64,000 nucleotides of DNA from Ophiura sarsii (taxonomy: Eukaryota > Echinodermata > Ophiuroidea > Amphilepidida > Ophiuridae): positions 8,141,109 through 8,205,108 of the forward strand of contig CM069452.1 in assembly GCA_035610835.1 (NCBI GenBank), read 5' to 3'. Within the stretch, counting starts at the first letter, position 1. Every line of letters begins with the position of its first letter. Positions 1 to 12,427 of the stretch are shown here, in pieces. A program made the position numbers and the translations under genes. The notes below the pieces were generated by a model. That model searched no databases and was not told where the DNA came from. It was given only the letters and a program-made list of their open reading frames with translations.

Positions 1-709
1 AGAATAGATCACATAATATACCTTTAAGTATAGCAATTAAAAAATAAAGAAGAAGTGTACATGTGCTAGAAGAAAAGCGGATTTCCATATGTCATGATAC
101 CTTAGCGTATGTTTTCAATAGAGAGTTTTAAATAACCACCAAATAGACAAGACACAAGAACAACCAAATTGATAGGATATTGTAAAAGATAAGACAAGAG
201 CTACAATGTCACAAACTAGTAAAAGGAATAACTTTCCGTTATTCTGCAAGACAAAATACTGCCACTCTCCCATATATCAAATTACAACATTTACAAATAA
301 ACACTATGATAAACATCTTTTCAACATAAATATTCAAAGGCCATGTAAATACCCACTACATACAGAACCATCCAGCTGCTGCCATCCCCAACTTGCTAAA
401 AGTAATGCATTCTACCTAAAAGCTATAAAATTGAGAAACTGATTTTGTCTCTTATGGACACAAAAAAATACCGCAAATTGTCTCTTTACAGGTATATAAT
501 AAACAATGCAAGTGCAGGGCTGGATATCTGGGTTTTACACTTGTTGCAAAGTAAAGGTACACTACTCTCAGTCAACACCTTAGGGGTTATATGATTGAAA
601 GCCTTTCATTCCCCTGTTGACTTTGACACATAATATCCTTCAAAATAGATATACTTGTCTGAATTAAAGGTACAAGAGTGTCAAATAATTCACAATACAA
701 ATGGATTTA

Positions 710-1164
710 AGGCAAAATAAAAAATAAAACATGTTTAGCGTCCTGTCTTTTTGAAAAAAAGGAAGGAGGAGGCCCTTTTTTCTTCTTTTTTTCCCTCCAA
801 AATGGCAGCCCGACACATTTTGTCAAGATAGCTGGCTGGGCTATTTTACTAGATGGTTGTCTGCTTTTTTCAAAATGACGCCACTTGGACTCTCAAGAAA
901 TTACATATTGGCTTTTTATGGGCAAGATGAAACAGAAATTGAGACCAAAATGATGTCTTGTCCTGAGTTCTGAGAACCAGTTTATTTCACGGGGCAAACA
1001 CCGGGGGCAAACAGCTTCATACAAGAAGTGCTAAAGTCAAAATATACAATTTATTCAATTTAATTGGAAAAAAAGAAAATTAAAAAAAAGAAAAGAAAGG
1101 AGGCGGCCCCTAAAAAGGAAGCGGGCAGGGACGCTAAACATGATTTTTTATTTATTTGGCATAA
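710..1164. mobile_element. TA-flanked inverted-repeat element (non-autonomous)
   Basis: The ends are inverted copies beginning AGGCAAAATAAA and continuing through ATGTTTAGCGTCC. Unit 3 lacks the element and reads straight through a single TA (near 34,396), while here TA is present on both sides. Unit 2 has the same element at the same site (12,839-13,259), so insertion came before the split of units 1 and 2. There is no coding capacity. The GGC-start termini resemble the MITE family at 2555, 12089, 21671, 23619 and 35634. Confidence 0.8.
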
Positions 1165-1576
1165 TAGTTCATAGATCCCTGGTTTATATGTAATGGGAAG
1201 GTTAAAAGCCCTTGCCAGTTACAAATCCTGTTTGCGTTTATAGATCATGGTTACCGTTGTCAAAACAATATCAGAAAAACAAAATGCCAGGGTTATATAT
1301 CTCAATTACAACTCAGAACTGTTTGTTATACAATACAATATCTAGCAAATCAAGGGTTTACACACAACCATGCCAAAGGGAGCTCCTAAATTCTAAAAAT
1401 GTGCTAACAGTTTCTAGTTCTACCATGTCTACACAAGCTTACAAAATTATGCACAGATCTTAACAATTTGGATTGAATATTCCCAACTGTTGTTGTTTTA
1501 GTTTTGGTCACAGTTGCAAAGAAATAAAAAATAGACCGCAGCCATGTGCGGTAGCACGGTAGTAATAATAAATCAT

Positions 1577-1680
1577 CGGAGTAATTCTGTTATACCCTTC
1601 ACAGAGGTATTCATTGTGCATGATTTTTAAGAACGACGCATACTACGATGTTGGTGTGTAGGGTATAACAGAATTATGCC
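1577..1680. mobile_element. 104-bp MITE with AAATCAT target duplication
   Basis: The sequence TAATTCTGTTATACCC near the left end is inverted near the right end. AAATCAT occurs at 1570-1576 and again at 1681-1687. The matching place in unit 2 (near 13,668) has a single near-identical copy, so this is a clean presence/absence pair. The short length and inverted ends indicate a non-autonomous DNA element; the superfamily is not assignable. Confidence 0.8.
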
Positions 1681-1911
1681 AAATCATCAACAGCATATTT
1701 CATTGGTGAAGATAGCCTTATTTACATGTATTAAATCATCCGGATATATTTCTCTTTCAAAACTCTTGTGTATAATTTAACTTTATAAAACAAAAATGTA
1801 ACCAGGGGCATTCTGTGGCAAATTGGTCCATTTTCATGTGCCAGAAATTCACTTCAGCTCCTATGGCAAATTTCAGGCCCCAAATGTATTGTAAAATTGT
1901 GCCACACAACT

Positions 1912-1912
<1 letters not shown>

Positions 1913-1944
<32 letters not shown>

Positions 1945-2012
1945 GACCAGTGCCCCCCCCCCCCCACCCCCCCATCGCAACCTTTCTCCTCCTGACCCCC
2001 CCCCCCCCCCCC
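1913..2012. repeat. Homopolymeric G then C tracts
   Basis: An uninterrupted run of about 31 G (1913-1943) is followed within 10 bases by runs of 13 C, 7 C and 17 C. The arms can pair with each other as a G:C hairpin, and the G run can form a quadruplex. Units 2 and 3 do not carry the tract at this place. Tract length may be affected by sequencing error. Confidence 0.85.
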
Positions 2013-2554
2013 ACAACCAAAGCAGTCAACAGTGAATACACACCAGCCCATGCATGATTTCCTTAAAAAAAAAAGCATACAGGGCCTTCACACCAATTTT
2101 GCTTTCATGTCAACCATATGAGTTCTACATGAAAGTGTTGTAAAATGACAGCAGGAAGAGATATGTGAAGCATACATGTCTCTCTTTATCATCATATTTT
2201 TATTCTTCATAAGAAAAAATATTTGGTACCGTCAATTAATTTTTCTTCCCCGCGAAAGTTCAATATTTGAATGATTTTATGCAGATATTTCGGTTCTCTC
2301 GGGAAAACGAAGTGAGATAAATAACGGGCAGAAACTGAATAACAAAGGACTAGCATTTCTTTAAATTTTGATATAAGATACATTCTGATTGGCCAACCTG
2401 ACATCTTTAAATTTATCCAATCATCAGGTCTGTACTACAATTTTGGGTTTCGGGGGTGAAAATCCACAGAACACCATTTTACCCATTGACTTACGTGTGC
2501 ACAACTCACCGCTCGCGAGCATTAACATTAAATTGAACAGCAGGCATTTCATTA

Positions 2555-2954
2555 GGCTAAAAAGAAAAAAGAAAATGTGTTGCCCTCAGCGACCGACCCT
2601 AAAATCGTAAAAACTAGGGTCGCATTTTTTTTTTTTTAATTTTTTTTTTAAATTTTTTTTAAAGATTTGAATTTGATTAAAAGTGTCTAAATGTTACTAT
2701 TTCTTGCTTTAAATGAATAAATAAACCTTAATAAATGTTTTTTAGACTATTGTCACACTAGAAACATTAGTTAATTTGACATATGGGCATATACAAATTT
2801 TGTCTTGACATAAACCATATATTTTTCAGCCAAAAAACAAAAAACAAACAAATTGAAAACAAATTTTGAAAAAATAAAAATGAATAAAATCCGACCAACC
2901 AACCCGAATTTAAATTTTTGGCACTTGAGGGCAACACAACATTTTTTTTAAACT
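2555..2954. mobile_element. TA-flanked MITE of the GACCGACCC / TTGCCCTCA family
   Basis: The element begins GGCTAAAA after TA. It carries GTGTTGCCCTCAGCGACC near its left end and GAGGGCAACACAAC near its right end, then meets a second TA at 2955-2956. Unit 2 at the same place (near 21,980) is uninterrupted. The right outer end is eroded. The interior is T- and A-rich without an open frame. Related copies sit at 12089, 21671, 23619 and 35634. Confidence 0.75.
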
Positions 2955-3367
2955 TAAGTAGAACAAATGAGTGCATTTTGATATTGGATATGCCACACAC
3001 ATACACCATGATGTACACTGTGTTATAAATTTCCTGTCAATAACACCAATGATACATGATATATATTTGACTGATCTTTAACACTATACATTCTGTGAAT
3101 TTATATCAATCTGATTGTAATATGTCAAATGGATCACGCTTTTGAGTCCTGAACCCCAATTGATATGACCGCAAGCATTTTAAAGGTGCATGGTCCATCT
3201 CAGTTACGCAGGGAGTTGTGTAAGTAACAGTGTTACCTTTCCCTGACAATTATATGGCGACTCTATAATTGAAGGCACCAAAACATAACATAAGTACAAA
3301 CCAAAGTACAAACATAACATGTATAGTCTCAGTCCAGCCAGACTACAAATAGCCTTATTATTATATA

Positions 3368-3576
3368 CTGTAAAAGTGGTAATTTTCGCACGTTTAATTT
3401 TTTTTTCGCTTTGCCATTTTTGAAATGTTTTGTGTGTTTTTAAATTCGCGATTTGTAACTTCATCACATAGACCTATGCAAAAGAAATATATTTGCATGC
3501 TATTATTTTCGCGGTAGCTCATTCGAGCACGAAAAGTGCGAAAATATATATAGTGCGAAAATGTCCACTTTTACAG
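3368..3576. mobile_element. TA-flanked MITE, CTGTAAAAGT family
   Basis: CTGTAAAAGTGG at the left and CCACTTTTACAG at the right are inverted, each bordered by TA. The interior has repeated CGCGAAAATA-like words. A decayed copy lies at the same position in unit 2 (22,330-22,520), so the insertion predates that duplication. Confidence 0.8.
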
Positions 3577-3761
3577 TAATGCAGCAATGTGGATGCAACA
3601 TGACCATCTCTAGGTGTATGTGGCATTTTATGTGAGCACAAAATATGTCTAATCTTAGTTTAATTAAATAGCGCTGTCCTGTAAATCACTTGAACATCAC
3701 ACACATGCTACCATTTCTACATACATAAAATGAAGACAAACATTCCTAGTCTTGTTTCAAT

Positions 3762-5197
3762 CATATCAAATCCTTTTGGTGATAAAGCGCTCCTATTAAA
3801 ACTAGCCTTTACGCACAGTCAATACACTGCAATACTTTATTGATCAATTGATAACCTTAAACAAACACCGCTACGAAACCTGTGTGCAGTTTTGGACTGT
3901 ACCATTATGCACCTATCAATTGCAGTCCCGGCCCCGGGGGACCCGGGGCATGGCGGGGACTATGCGGGGACCGTACGCAAACGTACAAAAAACGTTGCCC
4001 GGCTATGCGGGGGCGTGTAGCCGGGACGTACAAAACGTGCCCCCGCTAGCCGGGGCGTGTAGCCGGGGCGTAGCGGGGACGTACATTACTGAAAAAATAG
4101 GCCGGGGCATGGCCGGGCATTGTAGCGAGGGCGTACGCTAGGGTACACAAATGTACACCCGGGGCATAGCCGGGCATACACATACATAGCGGGGACGTAC
4201 GCTAAGGTACACAAACTGTACACCCCGGCTATGGGGGGCCGGTACAGTACGCCGTCGTACACTTTGTCCCGGCCCAGGGGGGCCGGGATCGTACGCCGCC
4301 GTACACTTTGTCCCGGCCCAGGGGGGCCGGGACTGTAGCGGGGGCGTACACAAATATGTGCCCCACCCTGCGGGGACCGTACACGACTGTAGCCGGGACG
4401 TCACATCGGCAATTTGTACGTCCCGGCCCTAATCCCCGCTATCCCCGGGTCCCCCGGGGCCGGGGCTGCAATTGATAAGTGCATTATTCTACATGGGGGA
4501 CCACTACGGCCGTATCAATAATAAATACGTAACACTTTATTTGTTTGTTTATCTATTTATTTAGACATACACTTTTGAAACGGTGGCATGAGTGTTTTCG
4601 ACCGATGCCTCCTGTCTACTGTGAATGCAGTAATTAAAATAAAGAGAAAACGAAACCCCGATTGTTATGTTTCAATAACCCTCCCTATTGCTATAATGAA
4701 ATGGTTTTTGATTCTGACTAAAACAGAATCATCGATTGATCATTTTTTTATAAGTGCAAATTCACGTGCCTTACCATTATCCGATCACAATAACTTTAGC
4801 GTCATATGAAAGCCTAGATGTCGAGGTTCAATGACTTACTTTCCATAACTAAAGGGGGCGCTCATACCGTAAATATAGCGGTCTGAAAATACACTTTAGT
4901 GTGAAACGGCCTGTGCTCCGCAGAGATTTGACCAGATTTAGGCAAAAGCTGGGTTATTCAGTGGAAAATAAACGTAGGTTGTATGTGTCGGAGAAGGTTT
5001 TTTTAAGCATTATTAGATAGAGTATGACTTCTTCTTACATGAGCTCGTTTGCATAGATGACCTATTGTATATTTTTAATTCTAGAATCCAAAAAGTTTAA
5101 AAAAACATGTTTTTACAAGACCGCTCCATAGACATTTTAATTCGGTATTCATGATGCATGAACGATGCATGAATTGGAGCGCCTAGGATTTGATATG
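3762..5197. mobile_element. 1.4-kb inverted-repeat DNA element specific to unit 1
   Basis: The ends read TCATATCAAATCCT and its inverse (3761 and 5198 included). Unit 2 joins the flanks directly near 22,714, so the whole 1.4 kb is an insertion. No clear target duplication can be read. The element contains a second palindromic GC-rich element (3909-4483). A 73-codon frame near 4,588 has no recognisable product, so I treat the element as non-autonomous. Confidence 0.75.
3909..4483. mobile_element. GC-rich palindromic insert nested in the 3762-5197 element
   Basis: The ends TGCACCTATCAATTGCAG and its near-perfect inverse are followed on each side by CCCGGCCCCGGGGGACCC, giving arms of about 50 bp. 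The interior is built from short words such as GGGGACGTAC, GTACAC and CCGGGCAT, repeated in both orientations. Base composition changes abruptly from AT-rich to GC-rich at both borders. Long open frames on both strands here are composition artefacts. Confidence 0.75.
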
Positions 5198-6128
5198 AGT
5201 CATTAAGAGAACCCTCACAACACTTAATCGAATATGCAACGTATGTCTCATGTATATCACATGCATGTCACTACATGAGTACAACAAACATGCCTATTCT
5301 TGGTACAGTCATCATAATAGCCAGACTGCTGGCACCCACCCACAACAAACAGATGTATTACCCTTTATCAGCAGCTTGCCAACATGTCAAGCGTTGTTAT
5401 TTAACCTTATAATGCATGATATGTGTGCCTCCTTTGTGTGAGTAGATCAAGATATTTATGACATGTTTCAGAATCCAGGGTGTGGCAAACAGGATTACAT
5501 AGTGGTGTGAATTCCTCCTTCTATTCTATATAATGTAAAGAATATCATCAATAATCATGACTTAATGATGATGCCTTGAGAATGATTTCAAAGGTTAAGT
5601 TCACACATTCCTTCCACTTCCCCACATTATTTGACATACATATTCATGATTACAGTGTGGTTTTCGATTACTGATTTCATGAAATACTTCAAATCCCACA
5701 TCTATGACACAGTATCAAAAGTAAGGTGCCTTCACCCAATTTATTTATGTTTAGGAATGCGAACAAGAATATTTATTATTTTGTGAGGCCTATTACAGTA
5801 TATACTCTAACAGCAAAGCTGGAAGAGGCTACACAAAAAGTAACATGCAATTCCACAAAGTGATATATTCTCTTGACATGCTTGTTAAATTCACAGAAAC
5901 TTCAGAATCCTGAAGTCCAATATTCTCACAAAATCATATGTGATATGAAAAATCAAAGATTACAATTATGTAGCATGGACAAATTTAATAACATAATATA
6001 AATAGACATATCAGTAAAATCTCACGAAAGAACTAAAAATATGTAGTGAATGTTATCTCTGTTATTAGTGTTAGTATCAAAAGGTAGGCAGGCCTACATA
6101 CAGGGTGAGTAAAAACTGCAATAGTGGT

Positions 6129-6205
6129 AAGAAGACATATTGTTTTAAAAACCAAGAAGACATATTGTTTTAAAAACCAAGAAGACATATTGTTTTAAAA
6201 CCAAG
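6129..6205. repeat. Three tandem copies of a 27-bp unit
   Basis: AAGAAGACATATTGTTTTAA plus a short tail is repeated three times head to tail; the last copy lacks one A. Confidence 0.9.
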
Positions 6206-6986
6206 ATGAAGTTTTTTTACTCCGTAAACTAAAATGACATATTTGTTATTAACTTTATGCGAAAAAATGATGTCAATAACATTTTCTGATCTTTTTTTTT
6301 TTTGTGGACATTTTTACTGCACAAAATGATGTGTTTGTCCATGCAAAGTTGGTCCACAAGGAATACTTATTTGCGATTGATACTGCACACATTCCATTTT
6401 CACATTTGAATATCTCACTAACAAACATTGCAATAGTCATATTATTACTCAAATTTAGAATGCCTTAAGCCCCTCATAGCATCATAATGGTATAAGGTAA
6501 ATATAATATTTTACTCCCATGTTAACACGACCATGTGCATTAAATTCTATTATGTCACAAATTTATTTTTAAAGCTTTCAAATTTGAATGAGAGACACAT
6601 TTGCGCTCTTATGCATGTAATAGGTGTTTCTTGGACAAACATATAAAATAGGTATCTCGGTAAAAAGGTTCACCCCTACAAACAAAAAATGACTATTTCA
6701 CACAAGGTTACAAACAAATGTATGCATGTTATTCTCGCCAGGTTTAAAAATGGTTCAAAATGGTTTCTTTCCACTATCTCAGTATTTTTGTACTTACACT
6801 GTATGTACATTTTCTACTCTAAAACAATGTTGCTTTTATAGCTGACAGAATCACAAAATAAATAATTTAATTTTCGTTTGACCGATTGAAATTTGAAGCT
6901 ATAATGAGAAATTGATCTTTCTCTCCTGTTCTTTCTCTTAATAATAAGATAAATTGCTTCATATCTCAACAAAAGCCTGACGACAA

Positions 6987-7247
6987 TATGTGACCCATCA
7001 CACTAAAATATACATGTAGGAGGTCCAAATCATATCTGAGTTATTCAGTATGACTTGAAAGAGCACATTTTTTAAAAGCTTTGAAATTATACCATGTTGA
7101 AGGTAATCAGACTTTGTAATCACAAGATATTTAAAGGAGCATATTTTTTTCTATCATTTTCTTTATATTTCACCAAATATATTGGCCTCTATCTCAAAAC
7201 TATGTTTGCCAACAATATGTCCTTTTTGATGTGACTGGTCACATATG
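6987..7247. mobile_element. MITE with TGTGACC ends
   Basis: ATATGTGACCCATCACA at the left is inverted at the right (GTGACTGGTCACATAT). Unit 2 carries the same element at 23,599-24,236, enlarged by a nested insertion, and another copy lies at 61,429-61,680. No coding frame is present. Confidence 0.7.
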
Positions 7248-7286
7248 TCTCTTATAACATGATGCATCACAATTGGCTTACCTAAG

Positions 7287-7400
7287 AAGATACAGGTGTA
7301 TGGGGTCACCACCAGTAGTGCACAATGTGTATCATACAAGATACAGATCCATGGGGTCACCACCAATGCACAATGTGTAGCATAAAAGAAGATACAGATC
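7287..7400. repeat. Short tandem repeat, period about 50 bp
   Basis: AAGATACAGATCCATGGGG plus CACAATGTGTAGCAT is repeated twice and begins a third time. It is also present in unit 2 near 24,266-24,372, so it predates that duplication. Confidence 0.75.
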
Positions 7401-9186
7401 CATCTTAACTATAGTATTACACAAACCGAAGACTTTTGGGAACATTCTTACATAATTTCCTGCATTTCCCCTTCATACAAAGGAAAGCTATTCATGAGTT
7501 ACCTCAGACCATCCACCAGACAGTGATTAGAATCAGACAGGTTGCTGAACCTGTCATGTCTCATGTCAAACAAGACTTATTTGTGGAATTTCAATATCTC
7601 AACGGAAGAAACACAACTCCCAAGTGGAGAAATGGCTAGCTCACCTTGTCTACAAAAATGGAAAAGGAATGGCAAAAAAGAATAAAGAAAGGGATATACA
7701 TGTATATAAACAAAATGGAACAAATATTGGACGGACTACCCGTTATTGTTTGAGGATAATAGGTAGAGGTAAATGTCGTCTGCTAAAGTGTATAATATAT
7801 ATGTCTGCTAAAGTGTATAATATATGTCTTTTTTTTAGTCATCTGCTTAAAAGTATTGTAAAGACTAGTCTGCTAAGGATCCATCAAACAAATTACGTTC
7901 GACACGAGGGAACTTTACACTCGAGCCAGCCAGGAAATGCTGACACATTATAACGCCGGCTTTAGGTGTCATCTTGTGTAAAAGGTGAATGCAACTAAGT
8001 TATAAAGCATGCAGTGGCTAGCGGGTGGATGCTGAAATTCTCGTACATATTGCAAAATGTATCGCATTTGCTCATGCCATTGTGATCACTGTACAAAGAG
8101 ATAGGCAATGCAACCTACACCCAACGTGAGAAACGTTCACATAGCGAATGCTCCGGCAACGTATACATAGCGTATTGATTACTACGTTGTCACCCGAACA
8201 AAATTTTGAACATGTTCAAACAAAATTTCCTAGACCCCAGCGCAACTCTGCAAACTCCTAACTGCTAACGAATTCAACTTATGCCAAACGTGTCATAAAT
8301 GAATTACAACTTACAGGAAAGTACACCCAATATTTCAAAAACGTTGGGTACGCGTTAGCTCTATTCGCAACAGTGTAAAGCCCGATGTATACTCCATTTC
8401 GCAGATGCGAATTTGTCGCCGCATCAAATTTGCTCCCGCTTCTTTCGCGCGAAACAAATTTGGTTCGTACTCTATGCGATAAATCAATCTTTGCAACGTT
8501 AATGTTACTGTTGCCTCAACCATCGTTGTTCTACGGTTGCTGTTTAGGGATTTGTTTAGAGGGATTTAAATCCACGAATGTTTTGACTTGATAAATCCCC
8601 GGATAAATCAAAGGATTTTAGTGATGCTTTCACAGGCAGCAGGTAATGATGCTATTGAATACATTGGAAATTGATTAAGAAGATGAGGTGGTCTTGGAAA
8701 TAAAAAGGGCGCAAAAGGCCAAAATAATCGTCTGTGCAAATTCGCTACACGACAGTCTTTTAAACCCAATTTGCATCTGCGCATGCGTTAACGATTGTCG
8801 TGCATATAGTCTGCGCAATTACGCTACACAGCATGTCTTGTATATAGTTTCGGCCTTTGATATTTCAGGCGATTAGAGTCATGTAGTGATTGATTTATTG
8901 ATTGAAGTTAAGCTTGCCTTCTGACCTGCATTGTTTTATAGATCTCATCAATAGGTTCATCAATTTTAATATTGATCATTCATTCTACTACGTACCTACA
9001 ACATTGTAGACCTCTATAAATTTGTAGACCTCAAAATATTGATTTGGTCATAGGTGAAATGGATTACGAAATAAAAAATACACATAGAATCAAAAATTAT
9101 AACTTAGAATTTTAAAAATGTGTGTTATAATATGTCAAACAAATTGAGCATCCAAATGCTTCAAATTAACACCTGGAAGAGCGCTT

Positions 9187-9520
9187 CATTCATAGCTTAC
9201 TGTACCAATCACATCACAGGTTCTGCCACTAGAGGGCAGCATTACAAATCTAAGAGTAAGGTCAGAGCAGTTCAAAGCAAGGTGTCATATCATGCAAATG
9301 GCCCCTCAAGCAGATTGCAAGGATAGCTCTTAGAAAGACCTCTTTTAAGTCAGCAACTGAGTAACTACCTCGCACCATAAAGTGCTCAACCATTGACAAC
9401 ACTCATGGGTCGCATGGGACATACTGTGAAAGGTTTTTTAGCTGTAGAAGTAGAAGAATGTCCTTATTTTAGATTTCCCCAGAGTTTTAATGCATGCACA
9501 AAACATGCAGCAATTTTTGT
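9187..9520. other. Block conserved in all three units with CTCF-like and octamer-like motifs
   Basis: This stretch is visibly more alike between units than its surroundings; the counterparts are about 27,925-28,300 and 39,835-40,180. It contains CCACTAGAGGGCAGC (9226-9240), which fits the known CTCF core, and ATGCAAAT (9292-9299), the POU/Oct octamer. Both are kept in the other two copies. A 40-residue frame (ending GPSSRLQG) is open in units 1 and 3 but has no recognisable product. It could be a conserved regulatory block, an old repeat, or a non-coding RNA; function is inference. Confidence 0.45.
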
Positions 9521-9733
9521 TTTCAGGCGTAACTTAAAGGTATTTAGTTTGAATGATATGGATATCAGTTGTTGTTAATCTATTGCTACACATAAAAGCA
9601 TCCCAGATTGGTAATTAAATAATGAAGCCTTTCATTGAAGAGCAGTTTAAATAGCCTGGTTTCGTTGTCAATCATTTGTAATTCTTTTATAAATAAACAT
9701 AGAAGTAAAGAACTGAATGCTATTATTGTACTA

Positions 9734-9930
9734 CTGTAAAAGCTGAAATTTTTGCGGTGGTTTTATTTTCACGCTTTTCGCGCAAAATATTTTTCTGTGA
9801 AAATTATACCACACGAAAATATTGTTTTCAACATTCATGCAATGCATCCCGCGAAAAAAACAATTCACGAAATGTCAATAATATCAAAATGGGTGTAAAT
9901 ATCTTTACACAAAAATATTGGCTTTTACAG
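9734..9930. mobile_element. TA-flanked MITE, CTGTAAAAGT family
   Basis: CTGTAAAAGC at the left and GCTTTTACAG at the right are inverted and bordered by TA. Unit 2 lacks it and instead carries an unrelated insertion at almost the same place (29,497-29,730). Confidence 0.8.
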
Positions 9931-11454
9931 TATGTGATGTGAAGGTATTTTACTAACTGTTGGAATGAGTTTAAAGGAGTCACAAAGAAAAATGAAAATG
10001 GAGATTAAGAGTTTGAATGCATGCCAAAACATGATGCAGTGCTTTAGAACATTCCTTTACCATGTTTACAAGGGGTTAAGCAAGAATTTGTTTTCAGGTT
10101 CAACTTAAAGGTATTTATTATGATTAGGATCAGTTGTTAATCTGTTGCTACATACAAAACACATCCTGGATTAATAATTACATAATCAAAATTGTTGGTT
10201 ATTAGTTCATAAATAATCATTTATAAATACACCGAAGTATTCTTTTTTGTTTTCACCAAGTCCAATACAAAATCAAAATTTAAGTCAAGTTGTTGCCATT
10301 ATCGATATCATCTGACATAATGAAATGTTTTATTGCACACTCTCTATGTCTCCTTGCATTATTCATACGCAATCATCATCAAACATGATCGTTGTAATGA
10401 AAGATTCCGTATCAATACAAATGCTAAGAATTTCTTCTGCCGATCATTTTAACAAGCCTCTCAGATACTAAACATGCAGGGAAATTCCAGAAGCGGTATA
10501 GTCTGTCTGAATAGATTCATTAAAATAACAGTCACAGTATCATAACGAAAATATGAAATGCATGCAGTAATAACAGACAGAAACAATTTAGATTGTTTTT
10601 ATGTTTTCTGTTTTTGAAGTGGCATGTTGTTTTACATACAAAAATATTGTTTTCACATTTATTTATAAGGAAATCAAATAATCGATTTAGCTATTGAGGA
10701 TTCAGCACATCATCGCATTTATCGGTTTCGACTGAAAAGACCTCGGGTTAAATAAAATACTTGTGTGTTATAAAGACGGCTCTGCATATTACCATTGTAA
10801 ACCAAAATATTATCAATAAACGTTACACAACATACATTCGTTAAGGTTAGATTTGAAGGGTTAAAGCATCTACTCATAGGATCGTGTTTCCTTGCAAAAC
10901 ACAAGTCATTACGAGATTACAATATTCCTGTTGAAATTCCCCCGTGGAATGCCACTTGAGCAGTAATTGAAAATCTTGTCCAGATATTCATGATATTATG
11001 CTATCAATATCCTATAGATCTTAAATGAGACGCCATGATAACATGTCTAGTTAGTCGGCAGTGAGTCACAGAGTGTTTCAGTACATGAAGATTGCTATTC
11101 AAATTCAACACTCATTTTATAATCATTTGGGCAGGTGGTGTCCCAAAAATAAACTGAGACAGTTTATTTTTTCACTCTAAATTCACTCTAAAACCATGAT
11201 TTTGAGGTAATTAGGAATCGTATCGCTCTGTAACTCGGAATATATTTATGATTTATGATCAGAAATATAAATCTGCAAGAAAATCTGCTCCCAAAAATTT
11301 GAGGATTGAGGGCGTCTCCTAGAAAAGATCACATAATATACCTGTAAGTATAGCAATTAGTATTACAAAATAAAGAAGAAGTGTACATGTGCTAGAAGAA
11401 AAGCGGATTTCCTTACGTCACGATACCTTAGCGTATGTTTTCAATAGAGAGATT

Positions 11455-11818
11455 TTACCATTTTGTTATACCGTATAGACACAACACACAGCAAGGTCGC
11501 GAGCTTGCAAAACGTTACATCGTGGAAATATGTAGGCACATCACACACCAAGGTCACAATCTTGGAAAAGGTCACACTTACGCGCGATTAGCGAAAGTAC
11601 CGTTCACACAGCCATTTACGCCAGGCGGGGCTACGCTGACCTCGCTTACTCCTCGCTACTCCTGCTAAAAAGAAGGAGTAAATCGACCGGATTAAGGCCA
11701 GGTAACTTACGCTAATCATCGTTCACACAGTCACTACTCCATCAGTTACGCGATTGCTACGCCAAACCACCGTTACTCTTCCTTACGCCGTCCTTACTCC
11801 GCCTAGTGTGAACGTGAC
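11455..11818. mobile_element. Insertion related to the CACGTTCACACTAG element, opposite orientation to unit 3 copy
   Basis: Sequence from about 11,575 to 11,818 is the reverse complement of much of 33,817-34,060, ending CTAGTGTGAACGTGAC. Unit 1 lacks it (near 113-135). The left end does not show the matching terminus, so this copy is rearranged or truncated. Confidence 0.6.
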
Positions 11819-12088
11819 TTTTATTTAACCACGATACATAGGTCAACTTAACAGCTGTTTTTCACTGAGGCCGTGATAACTCTAAAATTACATAACATAT
11901 TTCTTGAATCTTATACAGTGTAATAATAATAAAACAAGATTACAAAATTGAATTTTAAGATACCGATAATTACAACTGACACCGTTCGTTAAAGACGGTT
12001 GATAAATATACTAATATTGGGGGAGACTTGAATATTTTTGTCAAGTTTGTTCCATTCAATGGCACCCCTATAAGACAAATAAACACTA

Positions 12089-12427
12089 GGCAAAAAAAGA
12101 AGAAGTTGACTTGCCCTTTCCGACCGACCCGAATTTTCGGAAATCTAGTCGCTATTTATTTTTTTCAAAAAAAAAGAGGAAAAAAGGATTTTTTTTATTA
12201 TTAAATTTGAAAGAAGCACATAAAGAAAGATGAAAATGTGTTTTTGAGTAGTAAATGCTTGTTTAAAAATAATTTTAAAAAATTGATAAATTAAAAAAAT
12301 TAAAAAAATAAAAAAAAGTTTTTGTGTAGTATCTCCCTGTTGAAATGAAAAAAAAATTTAAAAATCTGACCGTCCGACCCAGACTCTAGCATTGAAAGGG
12401 CAAGTCAACTTTTTTTCTTCTTTTCCC
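12089..12427. mobile_element. TA-flanked MITE with GGCAAAAAAAGAAGAAGTTG ends
   Basis: The left end GGCAAAAAAAGAAGAAGTTG is inverted at the right end. Unit 1 at 302-310 has the uninterrupted site ACTATG; here TA flanks both sides. The inner CTTGCCCTTTCCGACCGACC relates it to the TTGCCCTCA / GACCGACCC family. Confidence 0.85.

Larger units (their letters stand above)
1..11319. repeat. Unit 1 of a three-copy direct segmental duplication
   Basis: Sequence at 1-120 recurs at 11,320-11,450, and similar matches follow in the same order throughout (1,200-1,480 with 13,290-13,580 and 34,400-34,640; 5,235-5,600 with 22,750-23,130 and 36,260-36,880; 9,100-9,530 with 27,840-28,310 and 39,780-40,180). 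I see no gene in the unit. Stretches outside the elements listed separately are AT-rich unique DNA. The left border may lie outside the window. The first about 30 bases are the right end of a TTAA-type element that is complete at 34,867-35,250. That the unit was once intronic or intergenic is inference. Confidence 0.85.

Noticed and set aside
3848..4404. Open frames of 97 and 88 codons on opposite strands
   Set aside because: They lie in a GC-rich palindromic transposon where stop codons are rare by composition.
9120..9326. Small protein gene ending GPSSRLQG, seen in units 1 and 3
   Set aside because: The frame similarity follows the general DNA similarity of the block. The upstream halves differ and the product is not recognisable.
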